Origin: an uncultured Allorhizobium sp.
GTDB taxonomy: Bacteria; Pseudomonadota; Alphaproteobacteria; Rhizobiales; Rhizobiaceae
DNA length: 64,000 nt
NCBI GenBank assembly: GCA_958439205.1
Contig: OY288189.1
Coordinates: 2,929,001 to 2,993,000, forward strand
Reading direction: 5' to 3'
In this document: piece by piece, positions 27,056-36,619 of the stretch
Layout: each line of letters starts with the position of its first letter
Numbering within the stretch: the stretch's first letter is position 1
The notes under the pieces: model-generated
What the model saw: only the letters and a program-made list of their open reading frames with translations
What the model was told of the DNA's origin: nothing
Databases searched by the model: none
Program-made: the position numbers and the translations under genes

Positions 27056-27262
27056 TTACGTCAGATCGACGTCGAGGATCGCCATCGAGAAATTGTAGGA
27101 GAGATCGCCGTCTTCGTCGTCCTTGAAGACAACGCCGAGAAACTCGTCACCGACATAGACTTCAGCGGAATCGTCCTTGCGCGGACGAGCCTTCACGCTC
27201 ATCGTGGGATTGAAGGTGCGCTTGAAATAAGCGTCGAGCTTCTTCAGTTCTTCCGGCTTCAC
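27056..27262 (-). CDS. DUF3126 family protein
   Basis: A 68-residue protein of a family confined to alphaproteobacteria and very conserved (KKLDAYFKRTFNP, KARPRKDDSAEVYVGDEFLGVV, DLSYNFSMAILDVDL). It is predicted to be a small soluble alpha/beta protein. Its function is unknown. It follows cysE on the same strand after 141 bases, and a terminator follows it, so cysE and this gene could form one transcript. Confidence 0.85.
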   Translation of the reverse strand: MKPEELKKLDAYFKRTFNPTMSVKARPRKDDSAEVYVGDEFLGVVFKDDEDGDLSYNFSMAILDVDLT

Positions 27263-27403
27263 ACTGTGTCTCCATGGACTGTTTTCGGGGAGTGTTTCGA
27301 TTTGCGCGCTTGTCGCACGGCCTTTCCGCCGATGTAAAGACGCAAAGAAAAGTTTGCCCCGGCAAGCCGGGTCGTTCTGCGCCCGGCCGATCGCGAAACC
27401 GGT

Positions 27404-28228
27404 TCAGTCCTCCGAAGCGATCATCTGATCCATCGAGCGCGCCGGCTCGGCGCAACCGGCCTCGCCAACCACGCGCGCCGGAACGCCCGCAACCGTCGTG
27501 CATCTCGGCACGGGCTTCAGGACCACAGAGCCGGCCGCGATGCGCGAGCAACTGCCGACTTCGATATTGCCGAGCACCTTGGCCCCTGCCCCGATCAGAA
27601 CGCCGTCACCGATCTTCGGATGGCGATCGGCGCCCTCCTTGCCGGTGCCGCCGAGGGTTACCCCATGCAGGATCGAAACATTGTCGCCGATGCGGGCGGT
27701 TTCGCCGACCACAAGGCCGGTGGCGTGGTCGAGGAAGATGCCCTTGCCGATGTGTGCAGCCGGATTGATGTCCGTCTGGAACATGTTGGACGAGCGGCTC
27801 TGCAGGTAAAGTGCAAAATCACGGCGCCCGTTGTTCCACAGCCAATGGGCCAGACGGTGCGTCTGGATCGCATGGAAGCCCTTGAAATAGAGGACAGGCT
27901 CCATGAAGCGCGTGCAGGCGGGATCGCGGTCGTAGACGGCCTGGATATCGACCCGGAGTATCGAACTCCATTCCGGCCAGTCGGCCATCATCGCCTCGAA
28001 AGCCTGACGCAGCACGATTGCCGGCACGTCGGAATGGTCGAGGCGCTCGCAGATACGGTAGATCACACACTCTTCCAGCGAGCGGTGGCTGAGCACCGTC
28101 GAATGGAAGAAGGCCGCCAGCATCGGGTCACGATCGGCCGCCATGCGGGCTTCGTGCCGCAGGCTGTCCCAGATCGGGTCCATGGACTTGACGGTTTCGG
28201 TCTTGAGGACGTCGTTGTGTGCGACCAT
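27404..28228 (-). CDS. cysE: Serine O-acetyltransferase
   Basis: A 274-residue enzyme that acetylates L-serine with acetyl-CoA, the first step of cysteine synthesis. The N-terminal helical domain (RHEARMAADRDPMLAAFFHSTVLSHRSLEE) precedes a left-handed beta helix with the catalytic His region DINPAAHIGKGIFLDHATG and GVTLGGTGKEGADRHPKIGDGVLIGAGAKVLGNI. The C-terminal tail ends MDQMIASED rather than in Ile, which matters because a C-terminal Ile usually docks into cysteine synthase. The ATG at 28228 has GAGGAG 7 bases upstream. Confidence 0.95.
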   Translation of the reverse strand: MVAHNDVLKTETVKSMDPIWDSLRHEARMAADRDPMLAAFFHSTVLSHRSLEECVIYRICERLDHSDVPAIVLRQAFEAMMADWPEWSSILRVDIQAVYDRDPACTRFMEPVLYFKGFHAIQTHRLAHWLWNNGRRDFALYLQSRSSNMFQTDINPAAHIGKGIFLDHATGLVVGETARIGDNVSILHGVTLGGTGKEGADRHPKIGDGVLIGAGAKVLGNIEVGSCSRIAAGSVVLKPVPRCTTVAGVPARVVGEAGCAEPARSMDQMIASED

Positions 28229-28299
28229 TGCCGGTCTCCTCGTTCGTCTTGGAATGGCATTATATAGTCGAAGACAGATCGAACTCAAATGGGGCCCGC

Positions 28300-29103
28300 A
28301 TGAAACAGTCGAACACCCTTGCCAATGGCTTTATCAAGGCTTTCGTCGATGGCGCGAAAGGGCTTCTGGTGATCGATAATCCGCAGCGGAAGAACGCGAT
28401 CACGGCGGCGATGTGGCGAGCGATTCCGGACGCGATCCACTGGCTGCATGCCGAGGCCGGCGCCCGTGTCATCGTGCTGGCCGGCGGCGGACAGGCCGAT
28501 TTCAGCGCGGGAGCAGACATTTCGGAATTTACCGAATTAAGGAAGGATGCGGCGACCGCCCGCATCTACGAGGCATCGAACAGCCGTGCCTTTGCCGCCA
28601 TTCGCGAGGCCCCCGTCCCTGTGATCGCGGCTGTCAGGGGCATATGTTATGGCGGCGGTTTCGGCCTTGCGGCGGCCGCCGATCTGCGGCTCGCCTCCGC
28701 CGAGGCGGTGTTTGCCGTCCCCGCCGCCAAACTCGGCCTGGCCTACCCGGCAGATGCCGTGCAGGATTTCGTCCGGGGACTGGGCAGCCAGATGGCTCGC
28801 AAGGCGCTTTTTACCGGAGCGCCGCTGAAGTCTGCCGAGCTGATGGCGGCCGGCTTCCTGTGTGACGTCACGGCGACCGCCGATCTCGAAACACGGACCG
28901 ACATCCTCGCCGAGGCGATTGCCGCCAACGCGCCGCTGTCACTCCGGGCCTCGAAGCTGGCCTTGCGGGCAGTCGAGCTTGGTGACGACGACCTGCTGCG
29001 CGAGGCGGAAGTCATCGGAGCCTCGACCTTCGAGAGCGCGGATTATCGCGAGGGGCGCGCGGCCTTTGCCGAGCGCAGACGACCCGTCTTCACAGGTCGC
29101 TGA
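28300..29103 (+). CDS. Enoyl-CoA hydratase/isomerase family protein
   Basis: A 267-residue crotonase-fold protein, probably acting on an acyl-CoA in fatty acid or aromatic compound breakdown. The oxyanion-hole segments are FSAGADISEF and VRGICYGGGFGLAAAADLRLAS. The usual second hydratase glutamate is not evident in PAAKLGLAYP, so the reaction may not be hydration. The ATG at 28300 is used; an upstream extension would run into the cysE promoter region. It is divergent from cysE with 71 bases between. Confidence 0.85.
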   Translation: MKQSNTLANGFIKAFVDGAKGLLVIDNPQRKNAITAAMWRAIPDAIHWLHAEAGARVIVLAGGGQADFSAGADISEFTELRKDAATARIYEASNSRAFAAIREAPVPVIAAVRGICYGGGFGLAAAADLRLASAEAVFAVPAAKLGLAYPADAVQDFVRGLGSQMARKALFTGAPLKSAELMAAGFLCDVTATADLETRTDILAEAIAANAPLSLRASKLALRAVELGDDDLLREAEVIGASTFESADYREGRAAFAERRRPVFTGR

Positions 29104-29106
29104 GGC

Positions 29107-29892
29107 TCAGCGGTCCGCGAGCGTGTCGTAGAAATCCAGCGCCGCCTTCTTGAACACGCGATCGCCGACGGCGAGCATGTGGTCCCGGTTGGGGATGTCG
29201 AGTGCTACCGCGCTTGGCATCAACTCCGCCAGATCATGCGGCGAGCCGGCAATGTCGTCCTTCGTGCCGACACCGATCAGGCAGGGAATATCGACTTTGG
29301 CGATGTCCTCACGGCGCACCAGATCCCGCGACGTCCGGATGCAGGCCGCGAGCGCCAGCCGATCCGACTTGGTCTGGTCTGCAAAGGCACGGAACATCCG
29401 GCCGCGCTCATGCGTGACATCATCCAGCGACGGAGCTAGCAAGGCGTCGGCGATCGGATCCCAGTCACCGACACCATCACACATGCCGATGCCGAGCCCC
29501 CCGAAGACGAGCGAGCGCACGCGGTCGGGATGCTCGATGGCGAGGAAGGCGGAGATGCGCGCGCCCATCGAATAACCCATGACATGGGCCTCGGCGATGC
29601 CGAGATGGGTCAGGAGAGCTGCAGCATCCCCCGCCATGGATGTCGGATGGTAGGCTTCCGGATCATGCGGCTTGGCGCTTGCACCATGGCCGCGATTGTC
29701 GATCGCGATCACCCGGTAGCCAGCGTCCCCAAGCGTTCTCAGCCAACCCGGATAGACCCAGTTGACGCTCGCCGACGAGGCAAAGCCATGAATGAGCAAG
29801 ATCGGATCGCCTGCCGGATCGCCATCGTCGAAATAGGCAAGCTCGAGCCCGTCATTGTGAAAGCTGGAAAACGGCGGGGCGTCGAGATTCAT
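29107..29892 (-). CDS. Alpha/beta-fold hydrolase
   Basis: A 261-residue hydrolase with the nucleophile elbow GYSMG, the oxyanion segment LIHGFASSASVNW and a late His in NRDHMLAVGD. These give a complete Ser-Asp-His triad. The strand DNRGHGASAKP is shared with esterases and haloperoxidase-like enzymes. The natural substrate cannot be told. The ATG at 29892 is preferred over an upstream ATG because it starts at the beginning of the fold. It converges with the hydratase gene (3 bases apart). Confidence 0.85.
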   Translation of the reverse strand: MNLDAPPFSSFHNDGLELAYFDDGDPAGDPILLIHGFASSASVNWVYPGWLRTLGDAGYRVIAIDNRGHGASAKPHDPEAYHPTSMAGDAAALLTHLGIAEAHVMGYSMGARISAFLAIEHPDRVRSLVFGGLGIGMCDGVGDWDPIADALLAPSLDDVTHERGRMFRAFADQTKSDRLALAACIRTSRDLVRREDIAKVDIPCLIGVGTKDDIAGSPHDLAELMPSAVALDIPNRDHMLAVGDRVFKKAALDFYDTLADR

Positions 29893-30057
29893 GAATGGGT
29901 CCTTATTGCCTTGAGGCCGCAACCATAGCCAAGAGCATCCTGACATCAATTGCCGCAGACCGATTTTCTGTGACTTTTGCCCGCCGCCGGCTCTACACTT
30001 TTCGGAAGGACGGCGCTAATGTCCGCGCAAACTCGCAAAGCATTCTCGGAGCAAGAC

Positions 30058-30303
30058 ATGGCCGGCCACACCATTCCCCATTTTCAGAACGACGGCGGTC
30101 ATCGCGTGATCGAAGTCGGCGTGAAGGAATTCATGTGCACCGGCGCTTCCGTGCCCTTCGACCATCCGCATATCTTCATCGACATGGGACATGACAACGA
30201 GAAGGTCTGTTCCTACTGCTCGACGCTCTATCGCTACAATCCGAGCCTGAAGGCCGAACAGACGAATCCGGCAGGCTGCGTCTTCCACGTCAAGGCAGCG
30301 TGA
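30058..30303 (+). CDS. CHCC-type zinc-finger protein, NDUFS6-like
   Basis: An 81-residue protein of the zf-CHCC family (PF10276), the bacterial relative of the mitochondrial complex I subunit NDUFS6 (13 kDa). The zinc ligands are visible as Cys in FMCTG, His in FDHPHIFIDMG and the pair CSYCSTLYRY. The mitochondrial protein binds zinc in the matrix arm. Alphaproteobacteria such as Paracoccus also carry it in complex I. The ATG at 30058 has GGAG 6 bases before it. It is far from any nuo operon in this window. Confidence 0.85.
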   Translation: MAGHTIPHFQNDGGHRVIEVGVKEFMCTGASVPFDHPHIFIDMGHDNEKVCSYCSTLYRYNPSLKAEQTNPAGCVFHVKAA

Positions 30304-30331
30304 CCCCAGCGTCACGATCGGCATAGTTCCC

Positions 30332-31495
30332 ATGTCCATCAAGCACGCCGCCATCGTCGGAGCCGGGATGGCGGGGTTGACCGCTGCCCTGGCGCTCGCA
30401 CGCAAGGGCATTTCCAGCGACATCATCGAACAGGCGCCACAGCTCGGCGAAGTCGGCGCGGGCCTGCAGCTTTCGCCGAATGCCACGCGGGTGTTGGCGT
30501 CTCTCGGAGTACTCTCCGATCTGGAGCAGCACTGGCTTGAGCCAAATGCCATCAGCCTCGTTTCGGGAAGGGACTTGCGCCACCTGGCTTCGGTCCCGGC
30601 CGGCAATTTCGCCCGCAAGCGCTGGGGCTATCCCTATGGCGTCCTGCATCGCTCGACCTTGCAGCAGGCGCTGTTGCGCGCGGTGCTCAATAAATCACTC
30701 TGCCGGCTGCATCTCGGACAACGCGTGCAGGGGATCGGTGCGGAAGCCCTGGGGTCAATTACCGGTCGCAAGCCTGATCTCGTGATCGGCGCCGATGGCG
30801 CCTGGTCGGTCGCGAGGGATGCCATTCAGGGTAGCCCCACGGTCAGCTTCTCCGGCAACATTGCCTGGCGCTTCACCATCTCCCAGAGCGGCGCTCCCTC
30901 GTTCCTGTCTCGCAATGGCGTGACAGCCTATCTCGGGGCGAAGGCGCATCTGGTCAGCTATCCGCTGAAGGAGATCGACGGCTTCAACCTCGTGGCGATC
31001 GCTGCCGGCACGAAGAGTGATGAGAGCTGGGCGATCGATGCAGATGCGGCACGGCGCGCCATGCTGCTCGAACAATTTTCCGGCTGGCACCTCGACATCA
31101 GGACAATTCTTGCCGGCGCTGAGCAGCCGACCTTCTGGCCGCTTTACGAGGCCTCCGACGGCAATTGGCACAATGGTCGCGACACGGTGCTGATCGGCGA
31201 TGCGGCGCATGCGATGATGCCGTTCTCGGCCCAGGGCGCTGCGATGGCCATCGAGGACGCGTTCTCGCTGGCGGCCCATGTCGCCCGGGCACCCCTCCCC
31301 TTGGCGCTTGCCACTTTCTCGACTGAGCGAAAGGCCAGGGCTGCACGGGTCAAGGCACGCGGCGACTTCAATCGCTTCGCCTATCACGCCCGTGGCCCAT
31401 TCCGAATCGGGCGCGATATCGTTCTTTCGCTTCGGCCGGCCGAAAAGCTCGCCGCCGATCTCGACTGGCTCTACGGCCATCGGATCGGCGACTGA
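30332..31495 (+). CDS. FAD-dependent monooxygenase (salicylate hydroxylase-like)
   Basis: A 387-residue class A flavin monooxygenase. The N-terminus has the FAD-binding GAGMAGLTAALALARKG. The second FAD motif is VIGADGAWS, and LIGDAAHAMMPFSAQGAAMAIEDA is the GD motif that touches the flavin ribose. The organisation is that of UbiH/salicylate-type hydroxylases with a variable substrate pocket, so the substrate (aromatic ring or ubiquinone precursor) is not known. It follows the CHCC gene after 28 bases and may be co-transcribed with it. Confidence 0.88.
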   Translation: MSIKHAAIVGAGMAGLTAALALARKGISSDIIEQAPQLGEVGAGLQLSPNATRVLASLGVLSDLEQHWLEPNAISLVSGRDLRHLASVPAGNFARKRWGYPYGVLHRSTLQQALLRAVLNKSLCRLHLGQRVQGIGAEALGSITGRKPDLVIGADGAWSVARDAIQGSPTVSFSGNIAWRFTISQSGAPSFLSRNGVTAYLGAKAHLVSYPLKEIDGFNLVAIAAGTKSDESWAIDADAARRAMLLEQFSGWHLDIRTILAGAEQPTFWPLYEASDGNWHNGRDTVLIGDAAHAMMPFSAQGAAMAIEDAFSLAAHVARAPLPLALATFSTERKARAARVKARGDFNRFAYHARGPFRIGRDIVLSLRPAEKLAADLDWLYGHRIGD

Positions 31496-31511
31496 GGGCG
31501 AAAACCGTCAA

Positions 31512-32702
31512 TCAGACGGCAGCCGCTGCGGCAAAGCCGCGTTCGAGGTCCGCGGTGATGTCCTCGACATTCTCGAGACCGATCTGCAGACGGATCACGG
31601 CGCCATCGGTTGGGCCCTTGCGGATCTTTCGGTCATCCAGATTGACGTGCACCGCCAGGCTCTCATAGCCACCCCAGGACCAGCCGAGCCCGAAGAGCTG
31701 CAGCGCATCAAGGAAGGCATGCGCCTTCGGCTTGACCTTTTCCCGGGACGGAGCCGGCAGCACGAAGGAGAAGACGCCACTTGCGCCCTTGAAGTCGCGC
31801 TTCCAGAGCGCGTGCCCCGGGAAGCTCTCAAGCGCCGGATGCAACACACGCGCCACGTCATCGCGGGCTTCGAGCCAGCGGGCAACGGAGAGCGCGCTCT
31901 TGTAGTGATGATCGAGCCGTAGCCCCATGGTGCGCAGGCCGCGCAGGATCTGGTAGCTGTCATCGGGGGCGCCGCATATGCCAAGCGTGATGTTGGCTTC
32001 GCTCAGCGTCGGCCAGTGCTTTGCATTCGCCGAGACCGTGCCCATCAGAATGTCCGAATGGCCCGAGGGATATTTGGTCGCGGCGTGAATGGTCACGTCG
32101 GCACCGAAGTCGAGCGCCTTGAAATAGAGCGGCGTGGCCCAGGTGTTGTCGATGGTCACAACGCAATGATGCTTGTGCGCCGCGTCGGCAATCGCACGGA
32201 TATCCTGCATTTCCATGGTGTTGGAGCCGGGCGCCTCGGTATGCACTAGTTTGGTGTTGGGCCGGATCAGCCGCTCGATATCGGCGCCGATTTCCGGGTC
32301 GTAATATTCGACTTCGACCCCGAGACGGGTCAGCATCGTGTCGCAGAAATGGCGGCACGGCGAATAGACGGAATCAACGATCAGTGCGTGGTCGCCCGCC
32401 GAGAGGAAAGCGAGGAACGGCACGGTGATGGCGGCGAGCCCCGACGGGACGAGGATCGTGCCGGCCGAGCCTTCCAGCGCATCGATTGCGCGGCAGAGAG
32501 CATCAGTCGTGGGGGTACCGCGCGTGCCATAGGTATAGGGCTGCGAACGCGTTTCCATGGCCCGCGCATTGGGGAACAGAACCGTCGAGGCGTGAACGAC
32601 CGGCGGATTGACGAACCCGTAATAGTCTTCAGGATCATAGCCGACATGGCACAGTTTCGTATCGGTGCCGGCGGCGGCCAGCCAGTCTTTGGATTTGCTC
32701 AT
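31512..32702 (-). CDS. metC: Cystathionine beta-lyase
   Basis: A 396-residue pyridoxal-phosphate enzyme of the Cys/Met metabolism family, predicted to split cystathionine to homocysteine, pyruvate and ammonia. The cofactor lysine is in HAATKYPSGHSD. Other motifs are TYGTRGTPTTDALCRAIDALE, GSAGTILVPSGLAAIT and DNTWATPLYFKAL. The ATG at 32702 has GAGGA 11 bases upstream. A GTG at 32720 is possible but has no ribosome site. It converges with the monooxygenase gene and is divergent from aapJ. Confidence 0.9.
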   Translation of the reverse strand: MSKSKDWLAAAGTDTKLCHVGYDPEDYYGFVNPPVVHASTVLFPNARAMETRSQPYTYGTRGTPTTDALCRAIDALEGSAGTILVPSGLAAITVPFLAFLSAGDHALIVDSVYSPCRHFCDTMLTRLGVEVEYYDPEIGADIERLIRPNTKLVHTEAPGSNTMEMQDIRAIADAAHKHHCVVTIDNTWATPLYFKALDFGADVTIHAATKYPSGHSDILMGTVSANAKHWPTLSEANITLGICGAPDDSYQILRGLRTMGLRLDHHYKSALSVARWLEARDDVARVLHPALESFPGHALWKRDFKGASGVFSFVLPAPSREKVKPKAHAFLDALQLFGLGWSWGGYESLAVHVNLDDRKIRKGPTDGAVIRLQIGLENVEDITADLERGFAAAAAV

Positions 32703-32930
32703 GGATTCAAGATTCCTCACGGTCGGATAGCGTGGTTTTCGCGCCTCCGGGAGGGCCGGTCAAGTTGCACAATTCCGTGATCCGAAGCGCAAGTCTTGCT
32801 GCTTACGCATATCAGCACAGTCAAAAAGGCGTCATTTTCATCACTTTGGGCCAAAAACCACACATTTTTGCCTATTTGGAGGGCGATTTTGGTAAATTCG
32901 CGCTTTTGTGGCCAATTCGCGGCATAAAGA

Positions 32931-32960
32931 CTTGACCCTGTCCGCATTTGCGACTGAGAT
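32931..32960 (+). promoter_or_regulatory. Candidate aapJ promoter in the 356-base metC/aapJ gap
   Basis: A consensus CTTGAC (32931-32936) is followed after 18 bases by TGAGAT, a weak -10. The start would lie near 32967, leaving a leader of about 90 bases before aapJ. The rest of 32703-33058 holds no gene. On the metC side there is only a small GC-rich CCTCC/GGAGG repeat near its -35 region. A mildly A/T-rich stretch at 32820-32900 might bind a regulator. Confidence 0.4.
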
Positions 32961-33058
32961 ATGAAGGCTCGCACCGGGAGGCCGTGAGCCGACGTGCGCT
33001 GCTGGTATCAGCAGCAAGCCGTCGCTGGCATACAACAAGAGAAAAAAGGTTGGGAAAA

Positions 33059-34087
33059 ATGAACAACAAGTTCCTGTCAGCCGCCATCGGCGCTGCGGTC
33101 CTGGGTTTTGGCGCGTCTGCTGCATCCGCTGCAACGCTCGATGACGTGAAGGCCAAGGGTTTCGTCCAGTGCGGCGTGAACACGGGTCTCGCCGGCTTTG
33201 CATCGCCGGACGCAGCCGGCAACTGGACCGGTTTCGACGTCGACTACTGCAAGGCTGTCGCTGCCGCCGTATTCGGCGATGCCACGAAGGTAAAGTACAC
33301 ACCGACCACCGCACAGAGCCGCTTCACCGCGCTGCAGTCCGGCGAAGTCGACATGCTTGCCCGTAACACCACCTGGACCATCAGCCGCGACACCGCGCTC
33401 GGCTTCAACTTCCGCACCGTCAACTACTATGACGGCCAGGGCTTCATGGTCACCAAGGCGCTCAACGTAAAGTCGGCCCTCGAACTCTCGGGCGCTGCCG
33501 TCTGCGTACAGTCCGGCACCACGACCGAACTGAACCTTGCCGACTACTTCAAGGCCAACAACCTCGAATACAAGCCGGTCGTTTTCGAAAAGCTGGAAGA
33601 AGTCAACGCTGCCTACCAGGCTGGCCGTTGCGACGTTTACACGACCGACCAGTCGGGCCTGTATTCGCTGCGTCTGACGCTGACCAACCCGGACGAGCAC
33701 GTCATTCTGCCGGAAATCATCTCCAAGGAGCCGCTTGGCCCGGCCGTTCGCCAGGGTGACGACCAGTGGTTCGACGTCGTATCGTGGACGCATTATGCCC
33801 TCGTGACCGCTGAAGAATTCGGCATCACCCAGGCAAACGTCGACGAAATCAAGTCGACCACCACCAACCCTGACATCAAGCGCTTCCTCGGCGCTGAAGC
33901 CGACACCAAGATCGGTACCGACCTCGGCCTCACCAACGAGTGGGCCTACAACATCATCAAGGGCGTCGGTAACTACGGCGAAGTATTTGAGCGTAACATC
34001 GGCACCAACACCCCGCTCAAGATCGAGCGCGGCGTAAACGCCCTGTGGACCAAGGGCGGTCTGCAGTACGCTCCGCCGATCCGCTAA
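33059..34087 (+). CDS. aapJ: General L-amino acid ABC transporter, binding protein AapJ
   Basis: A 342-residue periplasmic protein that binds many L-amino acids for the Aap system, central to amino acid exchange in rhizobia. The signal peptide ends ASA|AT around residue 24. Family segments are KAKGFVQCGVNTGLAGFASPD, TPTTAQSRFTALQSGEVDMLARNTTWT and GLYSLRLTLTNPDEHVILPEIISKEPLGP. The internal ATG at 33059 is chosen because it alone gives a signal peptide; it follows AAAAAAGGTTGGG. A GAAA-loop hairpin follows the gene, so more of AapJ than of the permeases is expected. Confidence 0.95.
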   Translation: MNNKFLSAAIGAAVLGFGASAASAATLDDVKAKGFVQCGVNTGLAGFASPDAAGNWTGFDVDYCKAVAAAVFGDATKVKYTPTTAQSRFTALQSGEVDMLARNTTWTISRDTALGFNFRTVNYYDGQGFMVTKALNVKSALELSGAAVCVQSGTTTELNLADYFKANNLEYKPVVFEKLEEVNAAYQAGRCDVYTTDQSGLYSLRLTLTNPDEHVILPEIISKEPLGPAVRQGDDQWFDVVSWTHYALVTAEEFGITQANVDEIKSTTTNPDIKRFLGAEADTKIGTDLGLTNEWAYNIIKGVGNYGEVFERNIGTNTPLKIERGVNALWTKGGLQYAPPIR

Positions 34088-34103
34088 GATCCGGCTGACG
34101 TTT

Positions 34104-34127
34104 GCGAGGCGGCGAAAGCCGCCTCGC
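34104..34127 (+). other. Intercistronic hairpin after aapJ
   Basis: GCGAGGCGGC-gaaa-GCCGCCTCGC is a perfect 10-base stem closed by a GAAA tetraloop, 16 bases after the aapJ stop. It has no T run, so polymerase could read on to aapQ, 127 bases further. Such hairpins protect the upstream message and are common after binding-protein genes. Confidence 0.75.
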
Positions 34128-34254
34128 GCTTATCGGGACGACGGGTTCAGACCGGCACGGACGCTGCGGTCAGCAGCGCAATTTAAGAATGCCGGCTGTT
34201 TTCAAAAACAAGAACAGTTAAGGGCTCAAAGAAGCCCCGGGGATTTGGCACAGC

Positions 34255-35448
34255 ATGACAGATCACGCCACCAGTATACCTGCCGGTGGGCAGAGCGTGG
34301 GCTCGCTGATCTACGATCCGAAAGCAAGATCGATCTTCTTTCAGGTCGCTACGATCGCCATCATGACGTTTATCGTCTGGACCATCGCGAACAACACCAT
34401 CGAAAACCTCGCCCGGAGCAACACCGCAACGGGCTACGACTTCCTGAATGGCCGCGCCGGCTTCGACATCGGCCAGAGCCTGATCGCCTATACGGCGGAT
34501 TCGACCTATGGCCGCGCCATTCTCGTCGGCCTGCTGAACACGATCCTCGTCGCCGTAACGGGTATCATCACCGCAACGATCATCGGCTTCTTGATCGGCA
34601 TTGGCCGCCTGTCGAGAAACTGGCTGATTGCCAAGCTTTGCACGGTCTATGTGGAAGCCTTCCGCAATCTGCCGCCTCTGCTCGTCATCTTCTTCTGGTA
34701 CTCGGGCGTCCTGTCGACGCTGCCACAGCCGCGCGATTCCCTCGAGCTGCCCTTCTCGACCTTCCTCAACAACCGTGGTCTGGCCTTCCCCAAGCCGATC
34801 TGGGGAGATGGCGCGGGCATTATCCCGATCGCGCTACTGATCGGCATTGTCGCGACCATCGTCGTTGCACGCTGGGCCAAGGCCCGTCAGATGCGCACCG
34901 GCCAGATCTTCCCGACCGGATGGGTTGGCATTGGACTGATCGTCGGTCTGCCGCTGATCGCCTTCCTCGCTGCCGGCTCGCCGCTTACCTTTGACTATCC
35001 GGTCGCCAGCCGCTTCAACATGTCGGGCGGTGCGGTCATCGCGCCTGAGTTCGTCGCACTCTACCTCGCGCTCTCCTTCTATACGGCCGCCTTCATCGCG
35101 GAAATCATCCGCGCCGGCATCAAGGGCGTCTCGAAGGGGCAGACAGAGGCGGCATCCGCCCTTGGCCTGCAGCCCTCGACCACGACGCGTCTCGTGATCG
35201 TGCCCCAGGCGATGCGCATCATCATTCCGCCGCTGACAAGCCAGTATCTCAACCTGACGAAGAACTCGTCGCTCGGTGTGGCCGTCGGCTTCCCCGAACT
35301 GGTTTCGACCGGCGGCACAACGTTGAACCAGACCGGCCAGGCCATCGAGATCGTCTCGATCTGGCTCGTCGTCTATCTCTCCATCAGCATTGTGACCTCG
35401 CTCTTCATGAACTGGTTCAATGCCAAGATGGCCCTGGTGGAGCGTTGA
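34255..35448 (+). CDS. aapQ: General L-amino acid ABC transporter permease AapQ
   Basis: A 397-residue inner-membrane permease of the HAAT family, which pairs with AapM. It has about eight membrane segments; the first follows a hydrophilic N-terminus of 27 residues. The EAA loop that contacts AapP is near residue 295 ([22 protein letters not shown]). [19 protein letters not shown] is another family segment. AapQ is longer than ordinary amino acid permeases because of an insertion, as is usual in this system. The next gene starts 2 bases after its stop. Confidence 0.94.
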   Translation: MTDHATSIPAGGQSVGSLIYDPKARSIFFQVATIAIMTFIVWTIANNTIENLARSNTATGYDFLNGRAGFDIGQSLIAYTADSTYGRAILVGLLNTILVAVTGIITATIIGFLIGIGRLSRNWLIAKLCTVYVEAFRNLPPLLVIFFWYSGVLSTLPQPRDSLELPFSTFLNNRGLAFPKPIWGDGAGIIPIALLIGIVATIVVARWAKARQMRTGQIFPTGWVGIGLIVGLPLIAFLAAGSPLTFDYPVASRFNMSGGAVIAPEFVALYLALSFYTAAFIAEIIRAGIKGVSKGQTEAASALGLQPSTTTRLVIVPQAMRIIIPPLTSQYLNLTKNSSLGVAVGFPELVSTGGTTLNQTGQAIEIVSIWLVVYLSISIVTSLFMNWFNAKMALVER

Positions 35449-35450
35449 TC

Positions 35451-36602
35451 ATGGCACACGACCTTTCCTATGTGCGCCAGGACATGCTGGCACCCCTTCC
35501 CGCCCCGACCTCCGATGGCAGCATCGGCGGCTGGATCCGCAAGAACCTGCTCGCGACGCCGAAAGATGTGGTCCTCACGATCATCGGCCTCGCGGTTCTC
35601 GCGCTCATCCTGCCGGGTGCGATCAACTTCCTGTTTCTCGATGCAGCCTGGTTCGGCGCCGACCGTGCCGTCTGCGCCACGATTGCCCAGGGCGGCGTCC
35701 AGCCCGATGGTTGGAAGGGCGCCTGCTGGGCTTTCGTCGAGAGCCGCTTCTCGCAGTTCATCTTCGGGCGTTATCCGCTTGAGGAACGCTGGCGGGTGAT
35801 CCTGGTGGGCGTGATGTTCATCGCCCTGCTTGTGCCGATGCTGATCCCGAAGGCACCGCGCAAGGGTTTGAACGCACTTCTGCTCTTCGTCATCTTCCCG
35901 GTCGTCGCCTTCTTCCTGCTGCATGGCGGCTTTGGTCTCCCCGAAGTGGAAACCCCACTCTGGGGCGGCCTGATGGTCACGCTGATCCTGTCTTTCGTGG
36001 GGATCGCGGTTTCACTGCCGCTCGGCATCCTGCTGGCGCTCGGGCGCCGGTCGGACATGCCGGTCATCAAGATGATCTGCGTCGTCTTCATCGAAGTGGT
36101 GCGCGGCGTGCCGTTGATCACGGTTCTGTTCATGGCCAACGTGATGTTGCCGCTCTTCATGCCGACAGGCTGGACGATCGACAACTTCCTGCGCGCGCTG
36201 GTCGGCGTATCGCTCTTCGCGTCTGCCTATATGGCGGAAGTGGTGCGCGGCGGCCTGCAGGCGATCCCGAAGGGCCAGTATGAGGGCGCGGATTCGCTCG
36301 GCCTGTCCTACTGGCAGAAGACCCGCCTGATCATCCTGCCGCAGGCGATCAAGCTGGTCATCCCGGGCATCGTCAACACCTTCATCGGCCTGTTCAAGGA
36401 TACCTCGCTCGTGTCGATCATCGGCATGTTTGACCTCCTCGGCATCGTCCGCCTCAACTTCACCGATGCCAGCTGGGCAACGCCTGTGACACCGCTCACG
36501 GGTCTGATCTTCGCAGGCTTCGTATTCTGGATCTTCTGCTTCGGCATGTCGCGCTACTCCGCCTTCATGGAGCGGCACCTCGACACTGGCCACAAGCGTT
36601 AA
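35451..36602 (+). CDS. aapM: General L-amino acid ABC transporter permease AapM
   Basis: A 383-residue second permease of the Aap system. The EAA loop reads [20 protein letters not shown], and the segment [22 protein letters not shown] is typical. A large periplasmic insertion lies between the first two membrane segments. The ATG at 35451 has GGAG 11 bases upstream inside the end of aapQ, so the two are likely coupled. A TTG two codons earlier overlaps the aapQ stop and is less likely. Confidence 0.94.
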   Translation: MAHDLSYVRQDMLAPLPAPTSDGSIGGWIRKNLLATPKDVVLTIIGLAVLALILPGAINFLFLDAAWFGADRAVCATIAQGGVQPDGWKGACWAFVESRFSQFIFGRYPLEERWRVILVGVMFIALLVPMLIPKAPRKGLNALLLFVIFPVVAFFLLHGGFGLPEVETPLWGGLMVTLILSFVGIAVSLPLGILLALGRRSDMPVIKMICVVFIEVVRGVPLITVLFMANVMLPLFMPTGWTIDNFLRALVGVSLFASAYMAEVVRGGLQAIPKGQYEGADSLGLSYWQKTRLIILPQAIKLVIPGIVNTFIGLFKDTSLVSIIGMFDLLGIVRLNFTDASWATPVTPLTGLIFAGFVFWIFCFGMSRYSAFMERHLDTGHKR

Positions 36603-36619
36603 GAACAAGGGGAAAAACC

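Noticed and set aside
32703..32790. A possible SAM-II or SAM-V riboswitch before metC
   Set aside because: Such switches are common before met genes in alphaproteobacteria, but the conserved core (GCAGCC and the A-rich AAAAAGG end) is not found in this leader.
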